DNA of 40,684 bases from an uncultured Acidobacteriota bacterium (GCA_937864465.1 CALMJU010000090.1:1-40684), one strand, 5' to 3'; positions 17,032 through 25,701 are shown, numbered from the stretch's first letter. Notes: a model not told the origin generated them from the sequence alone. A program made the numbers and translations.

Positions 17032-17082
17032 GATCCCTCGGGGAGCCGAGCCCGAGACGTTTCTCCGCTTCAACCCGTTGAA
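17032..17082. repeat. Two dyads built from GTTGA/TCAAC upstream of the kinase gene
   Basis: A perfect dyad TTCAAC-CC-GTTGAA is at 17069-17082. About 50 bases away a related arrangement AATCAACGACTTGAC sits in the 229-base gap before the kinase gene. They could be operator half-sites or chance; nothing else in the gap is recognisable. Confidence 0.3.
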
Positions 17083-17137
17083 TGCCGACCTCGAAGTCCG
17101 AAAGTTTGGATGCCGCGGCCCCGCGAGCGGCCCCCCC

Positions 17138-19141
17138 TCAGAACGCAACCGCGAGCCCGGCGCTGTACTGGGGACCGAGGGCGGCGAGCAGCCGGTCGGA
17201 GGAGATCGAGCCGCCCGGCGAAGCCGCCGGCGTCGCGCGCGGAACCGCTCTCGCGGCCAGGAGGAGACGGCACGAGAGGCCCTGGCTCGCCGACCGGACC
17301 AGGTCCTGGGAAACGCGCAGCTCGACGTACTCGTGCCACAGCGCCTCCTCCGAACCCGACGGATCGGCGGCCGGCCGGTCGTCGACGCGCCTGTACTCCG
17401 CGAGCACGTCGGTCCCGGTCTCCTTCACACGGATCCCGAGAATCCCCTCCCGCCACGTCATGCGCCGATCGTCCAGGAGCCGCACGGGGACGTCGATCGC
17501 GAACATCTGCGTCAGGAGCCCCTCTGCGGAGCCCCGGGACCACTCGATCCACGTCATCACGGCGCGGGACTGGTGCTCGAGGACCAAGCTCTCTCGTCCC
17601 GTGGCGAGGGCCCCGTCCGCCACGAAGACTGGATCCCGGCCGGAATCGAGGCTCCAGAAGGCGTCCCCCGCGGCCTCGGCGTCCGCAGGGTCACGGGCGA
17701 GCCCTCCGCGCAGGCGCAGGCCGAACGGGAGCGACACCTCGACGTCCGCCTCGACCCCGAATCCGTCGACGGCCCCGGTCCCGAACGAGGAGCCGCTGTC
17801 GTCCACGAGGTTGTACTCGACGACGACGCGCGCGCGAAGCCCGGCGGCGTTCCAGGCCCCGCCGACACTCGGCTCCACGAGGGAAGGCCTGCGGCCGTCG
17901 AGGCTCCGATCGTATCCCAGCCCGTAGATCATCGACACGGGCCCGGACACGCTCCAGTCGTCCCCGGCGTCGAGGTGCAGCGCCCACCCGAGCTCCGTCC
18001 TGGGATCCCCCGGCACGATCGTCAGCGGCGTCGGATCGCCGGACGCCGGGAGATCATGGCGCCTCGCGCCCAGGTCGACGTGGAGCCGGTGCCCGGCCGC
18101 CGCCATCGACTCGAACGACCCCTCCGCCGCGATCCTCCGGTTCTGCAGGACGTAGGACGGGGCGGGGACCTCCACGGACGCATCCGCCGGCTGCGAGCCC
18201 ACGTCGAGCAACGTGTCGAGATACCCGACCTGGACCCCCATCCGGGACTCCGCGTCGACCTGCCGGGTCCATAGGGCGTCGTACCCCCAGACCGTGCGCT
18301 CGCGCCGCGCGCCGATCGTCCCGTCCAGGAGCCCGCGCCGCTCGAATCCCGCCTTCACCGACAGGTTCGCATCCCGGCTCGTATCGTACGAGACGTCCAC
18401 GACGATCGCGCTCGAGTCCCTGCGCGAGGCCGCCGGATCTCCCCCGCCGGCCGAGGAGCTGCCCAGGCTCCAGCGGTTCCCGGCTACCGCGACCTTCGCG
18501 CGCTCCCCGATCGAGCTCGCGAGCCTGAGGCGCGTTTCCCCTCCCTCCATCGCGTCGCCTTCCCCGGTGCCGTCTTCGAGCGGCTGCGCCATGGCGACGA
18601 CGTGGGCGAGCTCGCCGTCGAGAGTCTCCGCCACGCGCGAGGAGCGCTCGGCGGGCCCGTCCCGAGAATCTCCGGCCATCAGCGCGCCGGGCCCCGTTTC
18701 CCTGAGGAGGCTGCGGGCGGGCAGACGCAGGGCCCAGGAGGAATCGAGCGGAGCGGGCTCCTTCCCGGCGCTCGCGTCCTGAATCGGCCGGAGCACGAGA
18801 TCGAGGGAGGGGCGCAAGAACGTGTTCACGCTTCCGAGGAAAGCGAGGTACCCTTCCTTGAGCGCGGCGATCCGATACACGCCGGGCCGCAGCTCCGCGA
18901 CGAGGAAGCGCCCTCGTTCATCCGTTCGCGCGACCGCCACCGGCGCCGCCGGCGCGGGCCCGCCGAGGACGAGGACCTCGACCTCACCGAGGGCGTTGCC
19001 CACGGAGTCGCGAACGATGCCGCTGAGCGGGGCGGAGGTCGCATCGAGGGCGTACGAGGAGGATCCGGCCGCTGCCGGGAAAAGGAGGAACGTCGTCAGA
19101 AAGGCCGTCCCGAGCATGCGCACGCCCGAAACGCGTCCCAT
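17138..19141 (-). CDS. Outer-membrane beta-barrel protein with CarboxypepD_reg domain, no plug
   Basis: A 667-residue exported protein. A signal peptide (MLGTAFLTTFLLFPAAAG after a short basic start) precedes a carboxypeptidase-regulatory-like domain at about 37-118 (GIVRDSVGNALGEVEVLVLG, then TDERGRFLVAELRPGVYRI). The remaining 550 residues alternate polar and hydrophobic residues as in barrel strands (MGVQVGYLDTLLDVG; LRARVVVEYNLVDDSG) and end with GLAVAF, a C-terminal Phe. No TonB plug is seen, so it is not a standard receptor. Function unknown; it may be a porin-like or adhesin-like surface protein. ATG 19141 has GGAGGTG upstream. It is transcribed toward the kinase-regulator pair and a full receptor, suggesting shared control. 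Confidence 0.75.
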   Translation of the reverse strand: MGRVSGVRMLGTAFLTTFLLFPAAAGSSSYALDATSAPLSGIVRDSVGNALGEVEVLVLGGPAPAAPVAVARTDERGRFLVAELRPGVYRIAALKEGYLAFLGSVNTFLRPSLDLVLRPIQDASAGKEPAPLDSSWALRLPARSLLRETGPGALMAGDSRDGPAERSSRVAETLDGELAHVVAMAQPLEDGTGEGDAMEGGETRLRLASSIGERAKVAVAGNRWSLGSSSAGGGDPAASRRDSSAIVVDVSYDTSRDANLSVKAGFERRGLLDGTIGARRERTVWGYDALWTRQVDAESRMGVQVGYLDTLLDVGSQPADASVEVPAPSYVLQNRRIAAEGSFESMAAAGHRLHVDLGARRHDLPASGDPTPLTIVPGDPRTELGWALHLDAGDDWSVSGPVSMIYGLGYDRSLDGRRPSLVEPSVGGAWNAAGLRARVVVEYNLVDDSGSSFGTGAVDGFGVEADVEVSLPFGLRLRGGLARDPADAEAAGDAFWSLDSGRDPVFVADGALATGRESLVLEHQSRAVMTWIEWSRGSAEGLLTQMFAIDVPVRLLDDRRMTWREGILGIRVKETGTDVLAEYRRVDDRPAADPSGSEEALWHEYVELRVSQDLVRSASQGLSCRLLLAARAVPRATPAASPGGSISSDRLLAALGPQYSAGLAVAF

Positions 19142-19186
19142 CGATCGCCACCTCCGAGTCCACCGCGGCGTCCGGCGGACACGGCG

Positions 19187-19216
19187 AGAATAGGACGAGT
19201 TCGGTGTTTTTGTCAA
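19187..19216 (-). promoter_or_regulatory. Predicted promoter for the plugless CarboxypepD barrel gene
   Basis: The minus strand reads TTGACA (19216-19211), an 18-base AT-richer spacer and TATTCT (19192-19187). The leader to the ATG at 19141 is about 40 bases. The same -35 bases read as TTGTCA on the plus strand, so divergent transcription toward 19255 may overlap here, but no good plus-strand -10 is seen. Confidence 0.5.
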
Positions 19217-19254
19217 CCGCTTCCCGGCCAACGGGATAGCACGAGAGGAAGTCC

Positions 19255-20112
19255 ATGGCGCCCGCGCTCGAACCCAAGCGGATCTGCGGCCGGTTGCTGG
19301 CCGCGCTCGCACTCGCGGGAGGAGCCTTCCTCGAGACCGCCGGAGCGCCGGGCGCCGAGCCTCTCCGCGAGGAGGTCGCCCTCCGGCTCGACGTCGAGGC
19401 GCTCCTCGTTTCCGACGAGGGCGCGCAGCCGCTCGGCCGCAGGGAACTGGTCGTCGAGGAGGAAGAGGGAGGCTCTCTGGCCCTGGACGTCCAGGGACCG
19501 TCCGCCTGGGGGAGGGTCCGGCTGGACCTGGACGCCTGGGGGACCGCGGGACCTCCCGGAGGGGCGCATTCCCTGCGCCTCGGCGCCAGGTTGACCTTCC
19601 CGAACGGCCGCGAGGTCCGCGCGTCCCGCTCCCTCGCCTTGACCGAGGGATCGACGGGGCTCTTCGAGGTCTTCGCGGAGGGCGAGCACCACCTCGTGCT
19701 CGCCCTCCGCGCCGACCGGTCGTCGCGGCTCGTGCCCGCGGTCGCCGGGAAGCGGGCCGGAGCGGAGGTTCTGCTTCTCCTTGAGATCGAGCGGGTCGAG
19801 AGCGACCGGTCCGTTCCGCTCGAGGCCAACAGGCTCAGCACCCTCGTCGGCGAGAGCGTGACCTACGAGTTCCGGAAGGGCGACGGCGACTCGCGCGAGT
19901 CCTGCCGGATCGTCCTGACCCCCGCGTCCCTGCGCGAAGACCTCGCCGAGATCGACGTGGAGGTCACGGGGACGCTTCCGGGCACGGACGCGCCGGTCCT
20001 GCTGTCGCGGAAGGAGCGGGTCCTCGCCAGCCGAGGGGCGACGTCGAGCGTGGTCATCGCCGCGGGCGATCCTCCTCGGGGCTACCGGTTCCGCGTCACG
20101 CCGATCTTCTGA
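19255..20112 (+). CDS. Exported protein of unknown function
   Basis: A 285-residue protein that I do not recognise. The N-terminus has basic residues then a hydrophobic stretch (LLAALALAGGAFLETAGA), consistent with a signal peptide. The mature part is acidic and predicted largely beta: an EEVALRLDVEALLV start, a run of glutamates near residue 65, and a C-terminal GYRFRVTPIF. The ATG at 19255 follows GAGAGGAAG. It lies 41 bases before the LysM-like amidase gene on the same strand, so a cell-envelope role is inferred. It is divergent from the CarboxypepD barrel gene. No catalytic motif is visible. Confidence 0.65.
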   Translation: MAPALEPKRICGRLLAALALAGGAFLETAGAPGAEPLREEVALRLDVEALLVSDEGAQPLGRRELVVEEEEGGSLALDVQGPSAWGRVRLDLDAWGTAGPPGGAHSLRLGARLTFPNGREVRASRSLALTEGSTGLFEVFAEGEHHLVLALRADRSSRLVPAVAGKRAGAEVLLLLEIERVESDRSVPLEANRLSTLVGESVTYEFRKGDGDSRESCRIVLTPASLREDLAEIDVEVTGTLPGTDAPVLLSRKERVLASRGATSSVVIAAGDPPRGYRFRVTPIF

Positions 20113-20153
20113 GGAACGCCGCCGCGGCCGGGAGGCCGCGCGGAGGCTTGCAC

Positions 20154-21971
20154 GTGCGGGTGGACGCACCGTTTCCGAGCGACATCGGCACGCCTCGCGG
20201 CTTGAGCCGCCCCCGGCGCCCCGGCGCGTCGGCGATCGCCGCGGCGTCCATCCTCCTCGCGCTCGCCGGTCCACCCGGCTCCCTGGGCCGGCCTCCGGAG
20301 CCGGGCGGCGGCGGCTCCGGATCGGTGCCGCTCGGCGCCGATGCCCGCGTGTGCCTCCGCGCCGGACGCGACCTCGAGGTCGAGATGACGCCGGCCGCGG
20401 GGGAGAGCTGGGAGGAGATCGCCGCGCGCTACACCGGATCGGCGGCCCGGGCGGCCGCGCTCGCGCACCGCAACGAGGGCGGGTCCCCGTCGCCGGACAG
20501 GATCGTGCGCATCCCCTTCGCGCTCCTTGGCGACGATGTCCGCGTCGTCGTTCTCCGGAACGTGTTCCCGCGCGATCGCCGGGAGAACGGGGACTGGGTC
20601 CACGTCGCGAAGTCGGGGGCGCTGGCGATGCCCGACGAGGGGCTATGGCAGGTGGCCCTGTGGTTCACGGGGCGCGGGGAGTCCTACGTCCGCATCGCCG
20701 AGGCGAACGGCCTCGCGAGCCCCGAGCTGTCTCCGGGGCAGGAGATCCGCATCCCCGCCTCGATGCTGCACCCCTCGCTGCGTGCTCGCCCCCGATCCGA
20801 GGACGGCGCGCTGGAGTACGGGGAGGATCGGGAGGGGCCCTTCGCCGGCTACCGTTTGAAGGCCGGAGAGGCGCTCTACTCCGCCGTCGTCGTCCGCTTC
20901 ACCGGCCGGACCGACCCCGAGGACGTCCGGAGTGTCGCCGCGCGCCTCGCCGTCCGCAGCGGCATCCGGGACGTCAAGGACATCCCGGTTGCGTGGCTCG
21001 TGAAGATCCCGCTCGACCTCCTCGAGCCGGAGTTCCTGCCGGAGGATCACCCCCGCCGAAGGGAGGCGGAGCAGGCCAAGCAGCGCATGGCGGAGGAACT
21101 GGCGAGGGAGCCGGTCCGACCGACGAGGCAAGGTCTCGACGGAGTCGTCGTAATCCTGGATCCCGGCCACGGCGGCCGGGACCCGGGGGCCACCGCGAAC
21201 GGGGTCCGGGAGAGCGATCACGTCCACGACATCGCCTGCCGCCTGCGGCGGCTCCTCGAGGAAGAGACCTCCGCCGTCGTCCGTACGACCATGGAGGGCG
21301 GGCCCTGCGCCTCCGAGGACGGACGCGCGCGGCCGAACGGCACGATCGCGACCCACCCCCCGTTCCCGATCGAGCGCGAGGGCGAGTCGTCGATCGGCGT
21401 CCACCTGCGTTGGTATCTCGCCAACGCGATGCTCGCGCAGGCGGTCCGCGACGGCGCCGAGGCGGGACGCGTGGTCTTCCTCTCCATCCACGCGGACTCG
21501 CGCCATCCGTCGTTGCGGGGGGCGATGGTGTACGTGCCGGGGGAGAGCCTTCGCCGCGGCTCGATGGGGAGCAAGAGCGCCGTCTTCCGGCGCTACCGCG
21601 AGTACGCCGAGAGGCCCACCGTTCGGTTCACGCGGCGGGAGCGGGTCCGGTCGGAGGCCGTCTCGAGGAAGCTCGCCTCCTGCGTCGTGGAGGCGCTCCG
21701 CGAGGAAGAGATCTCCGTGCAGCCCTTCAAGCCGGTCCGAGACCGGGTGATCCGGGGCCGCAGCGTGTTCCTCCCCGCGGTCCTCCGCGGGAACGCGGTC
21801 CCCGCCAAGATCCTGGTCGAGGTGGCCAACCTCGGCAACGAGCGGGACGCCGCCCTCCTCGCGCGGCCGGAGGAGCGGGAGAGGATCGCGCGGGCGCTTC
21901 GGGCGGCCCTCCTCTCCTACTTCAGCGAGCCGCGCGCGGCGAAGCCCCGGCCCGCTCCGCCGCTTCCTTGA
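20154..21971 (+). CDS. N-acetylmuramoyl-L-alanine amidase (Amidase_3) with N-terminal LysM-like repeats
   Basis: A 605-residue exported amidase that cleaves the bond between N-acetylmuramic acid and the stem peptide. The C-terminal Amidase_3 domain (about 330-595) has the zinc ligands in LDPGHGGRDPG, RESDHVHDIA and FLSIHADS, and a late glutamate in ILVEVANLGNERD. Between a signal-like N-terminus and this domain lie three LysM-like segments, each built as a helix-rich stretch ending IP (RIPFALL, RIPASML, KIPLDLL), likely peptidoglycan binding. GTG at 20154 is chosen because GGAGG lies seven bases upstream; a TTG six bases earlier is too close to it. The preceding exported protein is probably in the same operon. 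Confidence 0.9.
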   Translation: MRVDAPFPSDIGTPRGLSRPRRPGASAIAAASILLALAGPPGSLGRPPEPGGGGSGSVPLGADARVCLRAGRDLEVEMTPAAGESWEEIAARYTGSAARAAALAHRNEGGSPSPDRIVRIPFALLGDDVRVVVLRNVFPRDRRENGDWVHVAKSGALAMPDEGLWQVALWFTGRGESYVRIAEANGLASPELSPGQEIRIPASMLHPSLRARPRSEDGALEYGEDREGPFAGYRLKAGEALYSAVVVRFTGRTDPEDVRSVAARLAVRSGIRDVKDIPVAWLVKIPLDLLEPEFLPEDHPRRREAEQAKQRMAEELAREPVRPTRQGLDGVVVILDPGHGGRDPGATANGVRESDHVHDIACRLRRLLEEETSAVVRTTMEGGPCASEDGRARPNGTIATHPPFPIEREGESSIGVHLRWYLANAMLAQAVRDGAEAGRVVFLSIHADSRHPSLRGAMVYVPGESLRRGSMGSKSAVFRRYREYAERPTVRFTRRERVRSEAVSRKLASCVVEALREEEISVQPFKPVRDRVIRGRSVFLPAVLRGNAVPAKILVEVANLGNERDAALLARPEERERIARALRAALLSYFSEPRAAKPRPAPPLP

Positions 21972-21996
21972 CACCTCGTTGCTCCGATCCTATGGT
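21968..21996 (+). promoter_or_regulatory. Predicted sigma70-type promoter for the FmdB-like gene
   Basis: TTGACA (21968-21973), 17 bases and TATGGT (21991-21996) are close to consensus. The -35 overlaps the stop codon of the amidase gene. The leader to the ATG at 22026 is about 24 bases. Confidence 0.6.
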
Positions 21997-22025
21997 GGGC
22001 GCGGGATTTGCCGGAGACGACGCAG

Positions 22026-22289
22026 ATGCCGCTCTACGAGTACCGGTGCGACGCGTGCGGGGACACGATCGAGGTCATCCAGAAGTTCAGCGATCGCCCG
22101 CTGCACAAGTGCCCGAAGTGCTCGGGCCGGCTGCGGAAGCTCATCTCGAGGACGTCCTTCCATCTCAAGGGGGGAGGGTGGTACGTCCACGACTACGGCG
22201 GATCGAAGCCCAAGGCTCCCGCCGCGAAGGAAGGCTCCGGCTCGGACTCGACCTCGAAGCAGGCCTGCGGATCGGGAAGCTCGAAGTGA
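22026..22289 (+). CDS. FmdB-family zinc-ribbon protein
   Basis: An 87-residue protein with the FmdB/CxxC_CXXC_SSSS pattern: MPLYEYRCDACG, then KCPKCSG, giving two Cys pairs (8/11 and 29/32) for one zinc ion. FHLKGGGWYVHDYG closes the conserved part, and the tail is rich in Ser, Lys and Gly with one cysteine. FmdB was first linked to regulation of formamidase or amidase genes, but most members have no assigned role. It starts at ATG 22026 after GGAG; an upstream TTG in frame is not needed. It precedes purD on the same strand. Confidence 0.88.
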   Translation: MPLYEYRCDACGDTIEVIQKFSDRPLHKCPKCSGRLRKLISRTSFHLKGGGWYVHDYGGSKPKAPAAKEGSGSDSTSKQACGSGSSK

Positions 22290-22342
22290 TCCCCTGACGG
22301 AGGATCCGCGCCCCGGTCGGACGATGCCGCGGACCGCGAGAA

Positions 22343-22372
22343 TTGACCGCGGGGGAGCGCACATGGAATAAT
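22343..22372 (+). promoter_or_regulatory. Predicted promoter for purD-purE-mtaB
   Basis: TTGACC (22343-22348), 18 bases and AATAAT (22367-22372) lie about 30 bases before the purD ATG. No purine riboswitch-like structure is seen in the 113-base gap. Confidence 0.45.
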
Positions 22373-22402
22373 TCGGCGCTCCGCGGACCGGAAGGTGCCT
22401 CC

Positions 22403-23704
22403 ATGAAAGTCCTGCTCGTCGGCAACGGCGGCCGCGAGGACGCCATCGCGTGGGCGCTTCGCCGGAGCCCGCTGCTCCGGAAGCTCCGATGCGCGCCCGG
22501 CAACGCGGGGATGGCCGATCGGGCGGAGATCGTCCCGATCCCGGCGGGCGACGCGGAGGCCCTCTCGGCGCACGCGAGGGAGGAGCGGTACGACCTCGTG
22601 GTCGTCGGTCCCGAGGCCCCGCTCGTCGCGGGACTCGCCGACCGCCTGAGGACCTCGGGGATCCCCGTGTTCGGACCGTCGGCCGGGGCGGCCGAGATCG
22701 AGGGCAGCAAGGTGTTCGCCAAGGAGTTCATGGCGAGGCACCGCATCCCGACGGCGCCGTTCCGCGTGTTCTCGGACTTCCCGGAGGCGTCCCGGTTCCT
22801 CGACTCGAGCGAGGCGGTCTATCCGCTCGTCGTCAAGGCGGACGGGCTCGCGGCAGGCAAGGGGGTCGTGATCGCCGCCGACCGCGCGGAGGCCGCGGCG
22901 GCGGCGCGGGGAATGCTCGAGGAGGGATGGTTCGGCGCGGGGGGCGCGCGCGTCGTCGTCGAGGACCTCCTGCGAGGCCGCGAGGCCTCGTTCTTCGTCC
23001 TTACGGACGGAGAGGCGTTCGTGCCCCTCGAGACGTGCCAGGATTACAAGCGCGCGCTCGACGCCGACGCCGGACCCAACACGGGCGGAATGGGCACGTA
23101 CTCCCCCTCCGTCTTCCTCGACGAGGCGACACGCCGGAGAATCCTGGAGGAAATCGTAGCGCCCACCGTCTCGGGGCTCGCCTCGGAGGGGAGGCCCTAC
23201 CGGGGGGTGCTCTACGTGGGCGTCATGCTGACGGACGGCGGCCCCAGCGTCCTCGAGTACAACGCCAGGTTCGGCGACCCGGAGACGCAGGTCCTGATCC
23301 CCCGGCTCGACGGCGACTGGCTTCCGGTCCTCGCCGCGTGCGCCTCGGGAAGCGTGCGCGACACGGTGGTGCGCTTTCTCCCGGACCCGGCCGTCTGCGT
23401 CGTGATGGCCTCGGCGGGCTATCCGGGGCCGTACGCGAAGGGGCTTCGGATCCGGGGCGTCGAAGAGGCCTCCGCAATGCCCCGCGTGACCGTCTTCCAC
23501 GCGGGCACGGCCCGGGACGAATCGGGCTCCCTCGTGACGGCGGGGGGCAGGGTCCTCGGCGTGACGGCTCTGGGCGCGACGATCCGAGACGCCCGGGACC
23601 GGGCCTACCGGGCCGTCGCGGCGATCCGGTGGGAGGGCGAGCAGCATCGCGGCGACATCGCGCTGGACGCGGTGCGCCTGGCGGAAGGGAGGGACGCGGG
23701 ATGA
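22403..23704 (+). CDS. purD: Phosphoribosylamine-glycine ligase (GAR synthetase)
   Basis: A 433-residue ATP-grasp enzyme for the second step of purine synthesis, joining glycine to phosphoribosylamine. The N-terminus [17 protein letters not shown] matches the family glycine-rich start, although the usual GGREHA reads [46 protein letters not shown] and [10 protein letters not shown] are all standard PurD blocks, as is [10 protein letters not shown] near the metal site. Length is typical. The stop overlaps the purE start by four bases (ATGA), giving translational coupling. Confidence 0.97.
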   Translation: MKVLLVGNGGREDAIAWALRRSPLLRKLRCAPGNAGMADRAEIVPIPAGDAEALSAHAREERYDLVVVGPEAPLVAGLADRLRTSGIPVFGPSAGAAEIEGSKVFAKEFMARHRIPTAPFRVFSDFPEASRFLDSSEAVYPLVVKADGLAAGKGVVIAADRAEAAAAARGMLEEGWFGAGGARVVVEDLLRGREASFFVLTDGEAFVPLETCQDYKRALDADAGPNTGGMGTYSPSVFLDEATRRRILEEIVAPTVSGLASEGRPYRGVLYVGVMLTDGGPSVLEYNARFGDPETQVLIPRLDGDWLPVLAACASGSVRDTVVRFLPDPAVCVVMASAGYPGPYAKGLRIRGVEEASAMPRVTVFHAGTARDESGSLVTAGGRVLGVTALGATIRDARDRAYRAVAAIRWEGEQHRGDIALDAVRLAEGRDAG

Positions 23705-24231
23705 AGGAGCAGGGCCGCCCGAAGGTCGCAATCCTCATGGGAAGCGATTCGGACCTCCCCGTGATGGCCGAGTCGGCCAGGGTCCTGGAGCGCCTCGGCG
23801 TTCCGTACGAGATCGAGATCACGTCGGCGCATCGCTCGCCCGACCGGACCGCGGAGATCGTCCGCCAAGCCCCCGCCCGGGGCATCCGCGTGTTCGTCGT
23901 GGGGGCGGGCGGGGCGGCGCACCTGGCGGGGGCCGTGGCGGCCCACACGACGCTTCCGGTGCTCGGCGTTCCCCTGGCGTCCTCGGACTTGCAGGGGCTC
24001 GACGCGCTGCTCTCGACGGTGCAGATGCCGGCAGGCGTTCCTGTCGGCGCCCTCGCGATCGGAAAGGCGGGCGCCGCGAACGCGGCGATTCTCGCGGCGG
24101 AGATCCTCGCCCTCTCGGATGCCGGCCTCGCGGCGCGCCTGTCGGCGGAGCGCGAGGCGATGGAGGCGAGGGTCCGGGCGGCCTCCGAGGGCGCAAGGGG
24201 GAAGATCGCCTCCCTGCTGGACCGCTCCTAG
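23701..24231 (+). CDS. purE: 5-(carboxyamino)imidazole ribonucleotide mutase
   Basis: A 176-residue PurE that moves the carboxylate from N5 to C4 in CAIR formation. The phosphate loop GSDSD is at about 14-18, SAHRSP at about 42-47, and GAGGAAHLAG and the QMPAGVPV segment complete the active site. The bacterial class I form is indicated by these motifs. No purK is in the window, although class I PurE usually needs it. A C-terminal helix of about 25 residues (RLSAEREAMEARVRAASEG) is slightly longer than in E. coli. It overlaps purD by four bases at its start, and its TAG stop shares its last base with the GTG of mtaB. Confidence 0.96.
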   Translation: MKEQGRPKVAILMGSDSDLPVMAESARVLERLGVPYEIEITSAHRSPDRTAEIVRQAPARGIRVFVVGAGGAAHLAGAVAAHTTLPVLGVPLASSDLQGLDALLSTVQMPAGVPVGALAIGKAGAANAAILAAEILALSDAGLAARLSAEREAMEARVRAASEGARGKIASLLDRS

Positions 24232-25550
24232 TGGTCCCTCGGCGCTTTCACACGCTCACGCTCGGTTGCAAGCTCAACCGGTTCGACAGCGCCGCGATCG
24301 AGGCGGAGCTCGAGGAGCGAGGGCTTCGCCCCACGCCCTCGCTCGGCGAGGCCGACGTCGTCGTGGTCAACACGTGCGCGGTCACGGCGAAGGCCGACGC
24401 CGAGGCCCGCCGGCTGCTCCGGCGGGTGCGACGGGAGAACGCCTCCTGCCGGCTGCTCGTCACCGGGTGCTACGCCGAGATCGAGCCGCAAGCTCTCGCG
24501 GCGATCGAGCGGGTGGACGCGCTGTTCGGGAACCGGGACAAGGCGAATCTCCCCGAGATCCTCGACCGCATCGGCGTTCCCGGAAGGCGACCTGCGGGCG
24601 CGCTCCCGGACCGCGGCTGCGATGCCGGGGCCGGGCTCCGCTTCGGAGAGCGGGGTCGGGCGTATCTCAAGGTGCAGGAGGGCTGCGACCTCGCCTGCTC
24701 GTACTGCATCATCCCCCGGGCACGCGGGCACAGCCGTTCGGTCCCCGCGGAGCGGGTGGAGGAGGGACTGCGGGAGCTCCTCCGCGCGGGCTACCATGAG
24801 ATCGTTTTGACCGGCGTGAACACCGGCGCGTGGGGCCTCGACCTCGCGCCGGCGAGCCGCCTCGAGGATCTCCTCCGCCGCCTGCTCGACGCGATCGGCC
24901 CGAACCGGATCCGCCTGAACTCGCTGGAGCCGCTCACCGTCACCGAAGGGATCGTCCGCCTCCTGGCCGGGGATCCCCGCCTGGCCCCTCACGTCCAGGT
25001 GCCGCTCCAGTCCGGCTCCGACGCCATCCTCCGGGCGATGGGACGGAACTACCGGGCCTCCCGGTACCTGGAGACGGTCGAGCGGCTGCGGGCGGCGGTT
25101 CCCGACGCGGCGATCGGCGCCGACGTCATCGTCGGGTTCCCGGGCGAGACGGACGAGAGGTTCGAGGAGACCTGCCGGCTGCTGGAGCGCTCCCCTCTAG
25201 ACTACCTGCACGTGTTCGCCTGGTCGCCCCGCTCGGGAACGCCCGCGGAGCGGCTGCCCGGGCGTCCCCACTCCTCCGAGACGAAGGCCCGCTCCGAGCG
25301 ACTCCGCCGATTCAGCGGCGCGCGCTTCCTCCGGTTCCGGGAGCGCTTCGTCGGCCGCACGCTCGACGCGGTCGCGCTCGGCGCCGGGCGGGCGCGGGGC
25401 CGGGTGCGCGCTCTCACCGGGAACTTCATCGAGATCGCGATCGAGGGATCGAGCCCCGCCGCGCGGAGGCCCCTTCTCGTTCGCGTCGAGAGAATCGAGG
25501 GGAAGGCGACTCTCGGCTCCGCCGTCGGAACGCCGGCCTGGGCCGAGTGA
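24231..25550 (+). CDS. mtaB: MtaB-type tRNA methylthiotransferase (ms2t6A37)
   Basis: A 439-residue radical SAM methylthiotransferase. The N-terminal UPF0004 domain has cluster cysteines at about 13 (TLGCKLNRFDS), 49 (VNTCAV) and 80 (VTGCYAE). The radical SAM motif is C-x3-C-x2-C at about 152-159 (GCDLACSYC), followed by IIPRARGHSRS. A short C-terminal TRAM-like segment (GRVRALTGNFIEIAIEG) follows. The GCKLN N-terminus and IIPRARG favour MtaB, which modifies t6A37 in ANN-decoding tRNAs, over MiaB or RimO. The GTG start overlaps the purE TAG by one base, so it is translated from the purine transcript. A hairpin follows before the convergent HU gene. Confidence 0.93.
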   Translation: MVPRRFHTLTLGCKLNRFDSAAIEAELEERGLRPTPSLGEADVVVVNTCAVTAKADAEARRLLRRVRRENASCRLLVTGCYAEIEPQALAAIERVDALFGNRDKANLPEILDRIGVPGRRPAGALPDRGCDAGAGLRFGERGRAYLKVQEGCDLACSYCIIPRARGHSRSVPAERVEEGLRELLRAGYHEIVLTGVNTGAWGLDLAPASRLEDLLRRLLDAIGPNRIRLNSLEPLTVTEGIVRLLAGDPRLAPHVQVPLQSGSDAILRAMGRNYRASRYLETVERLRAAVPDAAIGADVIVGFPGETDERFEETCRLLERSPLDYLHVFAWSPRSGTPAERLPGRPHSSETKARSERLRRFSGARFLRFRERFVGRTLDAVALGAGRARGRVRALTGNFIEIAIEGSSPAARRPLLVRVERIEGKATLGSAVGTPAWAE

Positions 25551-25616
25551 AGGATCCGTCGCCGCTCGCGCGGGGCGCGTCGTCCTTCCGGCCGGATGCC
25601 GAGGAAGGGGAACCGC

Positions 25617-25643
25617 CCGCGGCGGGCGCTCCGCCCGCCGCGG
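25617..25643. terminator. Stem-loop between convergent mtaB and HU genes
   Basis: A perfect 10-base stem CCGCGGCGGG / CCCGCCGCGG with a seven-base loop lies in the 151-base convergent gap. On the plus strand TTCCTTC follows, a short pyrimidine tail. It could stop transcription from both sides. The outer bases GGAACCG and CGGTTCC extend the pairing with a bulge. Confidence 0.5.
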
Positions 25644-25701
25644 TTCCTTCGCCGACGCATCCCCCCGCCGAGGAAGGGAGGAACGAAGATCTCCCCGGCG
25701 G

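Noticed and set aside
22290-22402. A purine riboswitch before purD
   Set aside because: The 113-base gap shows only a promoter-like pair and no conserved aptamer core.
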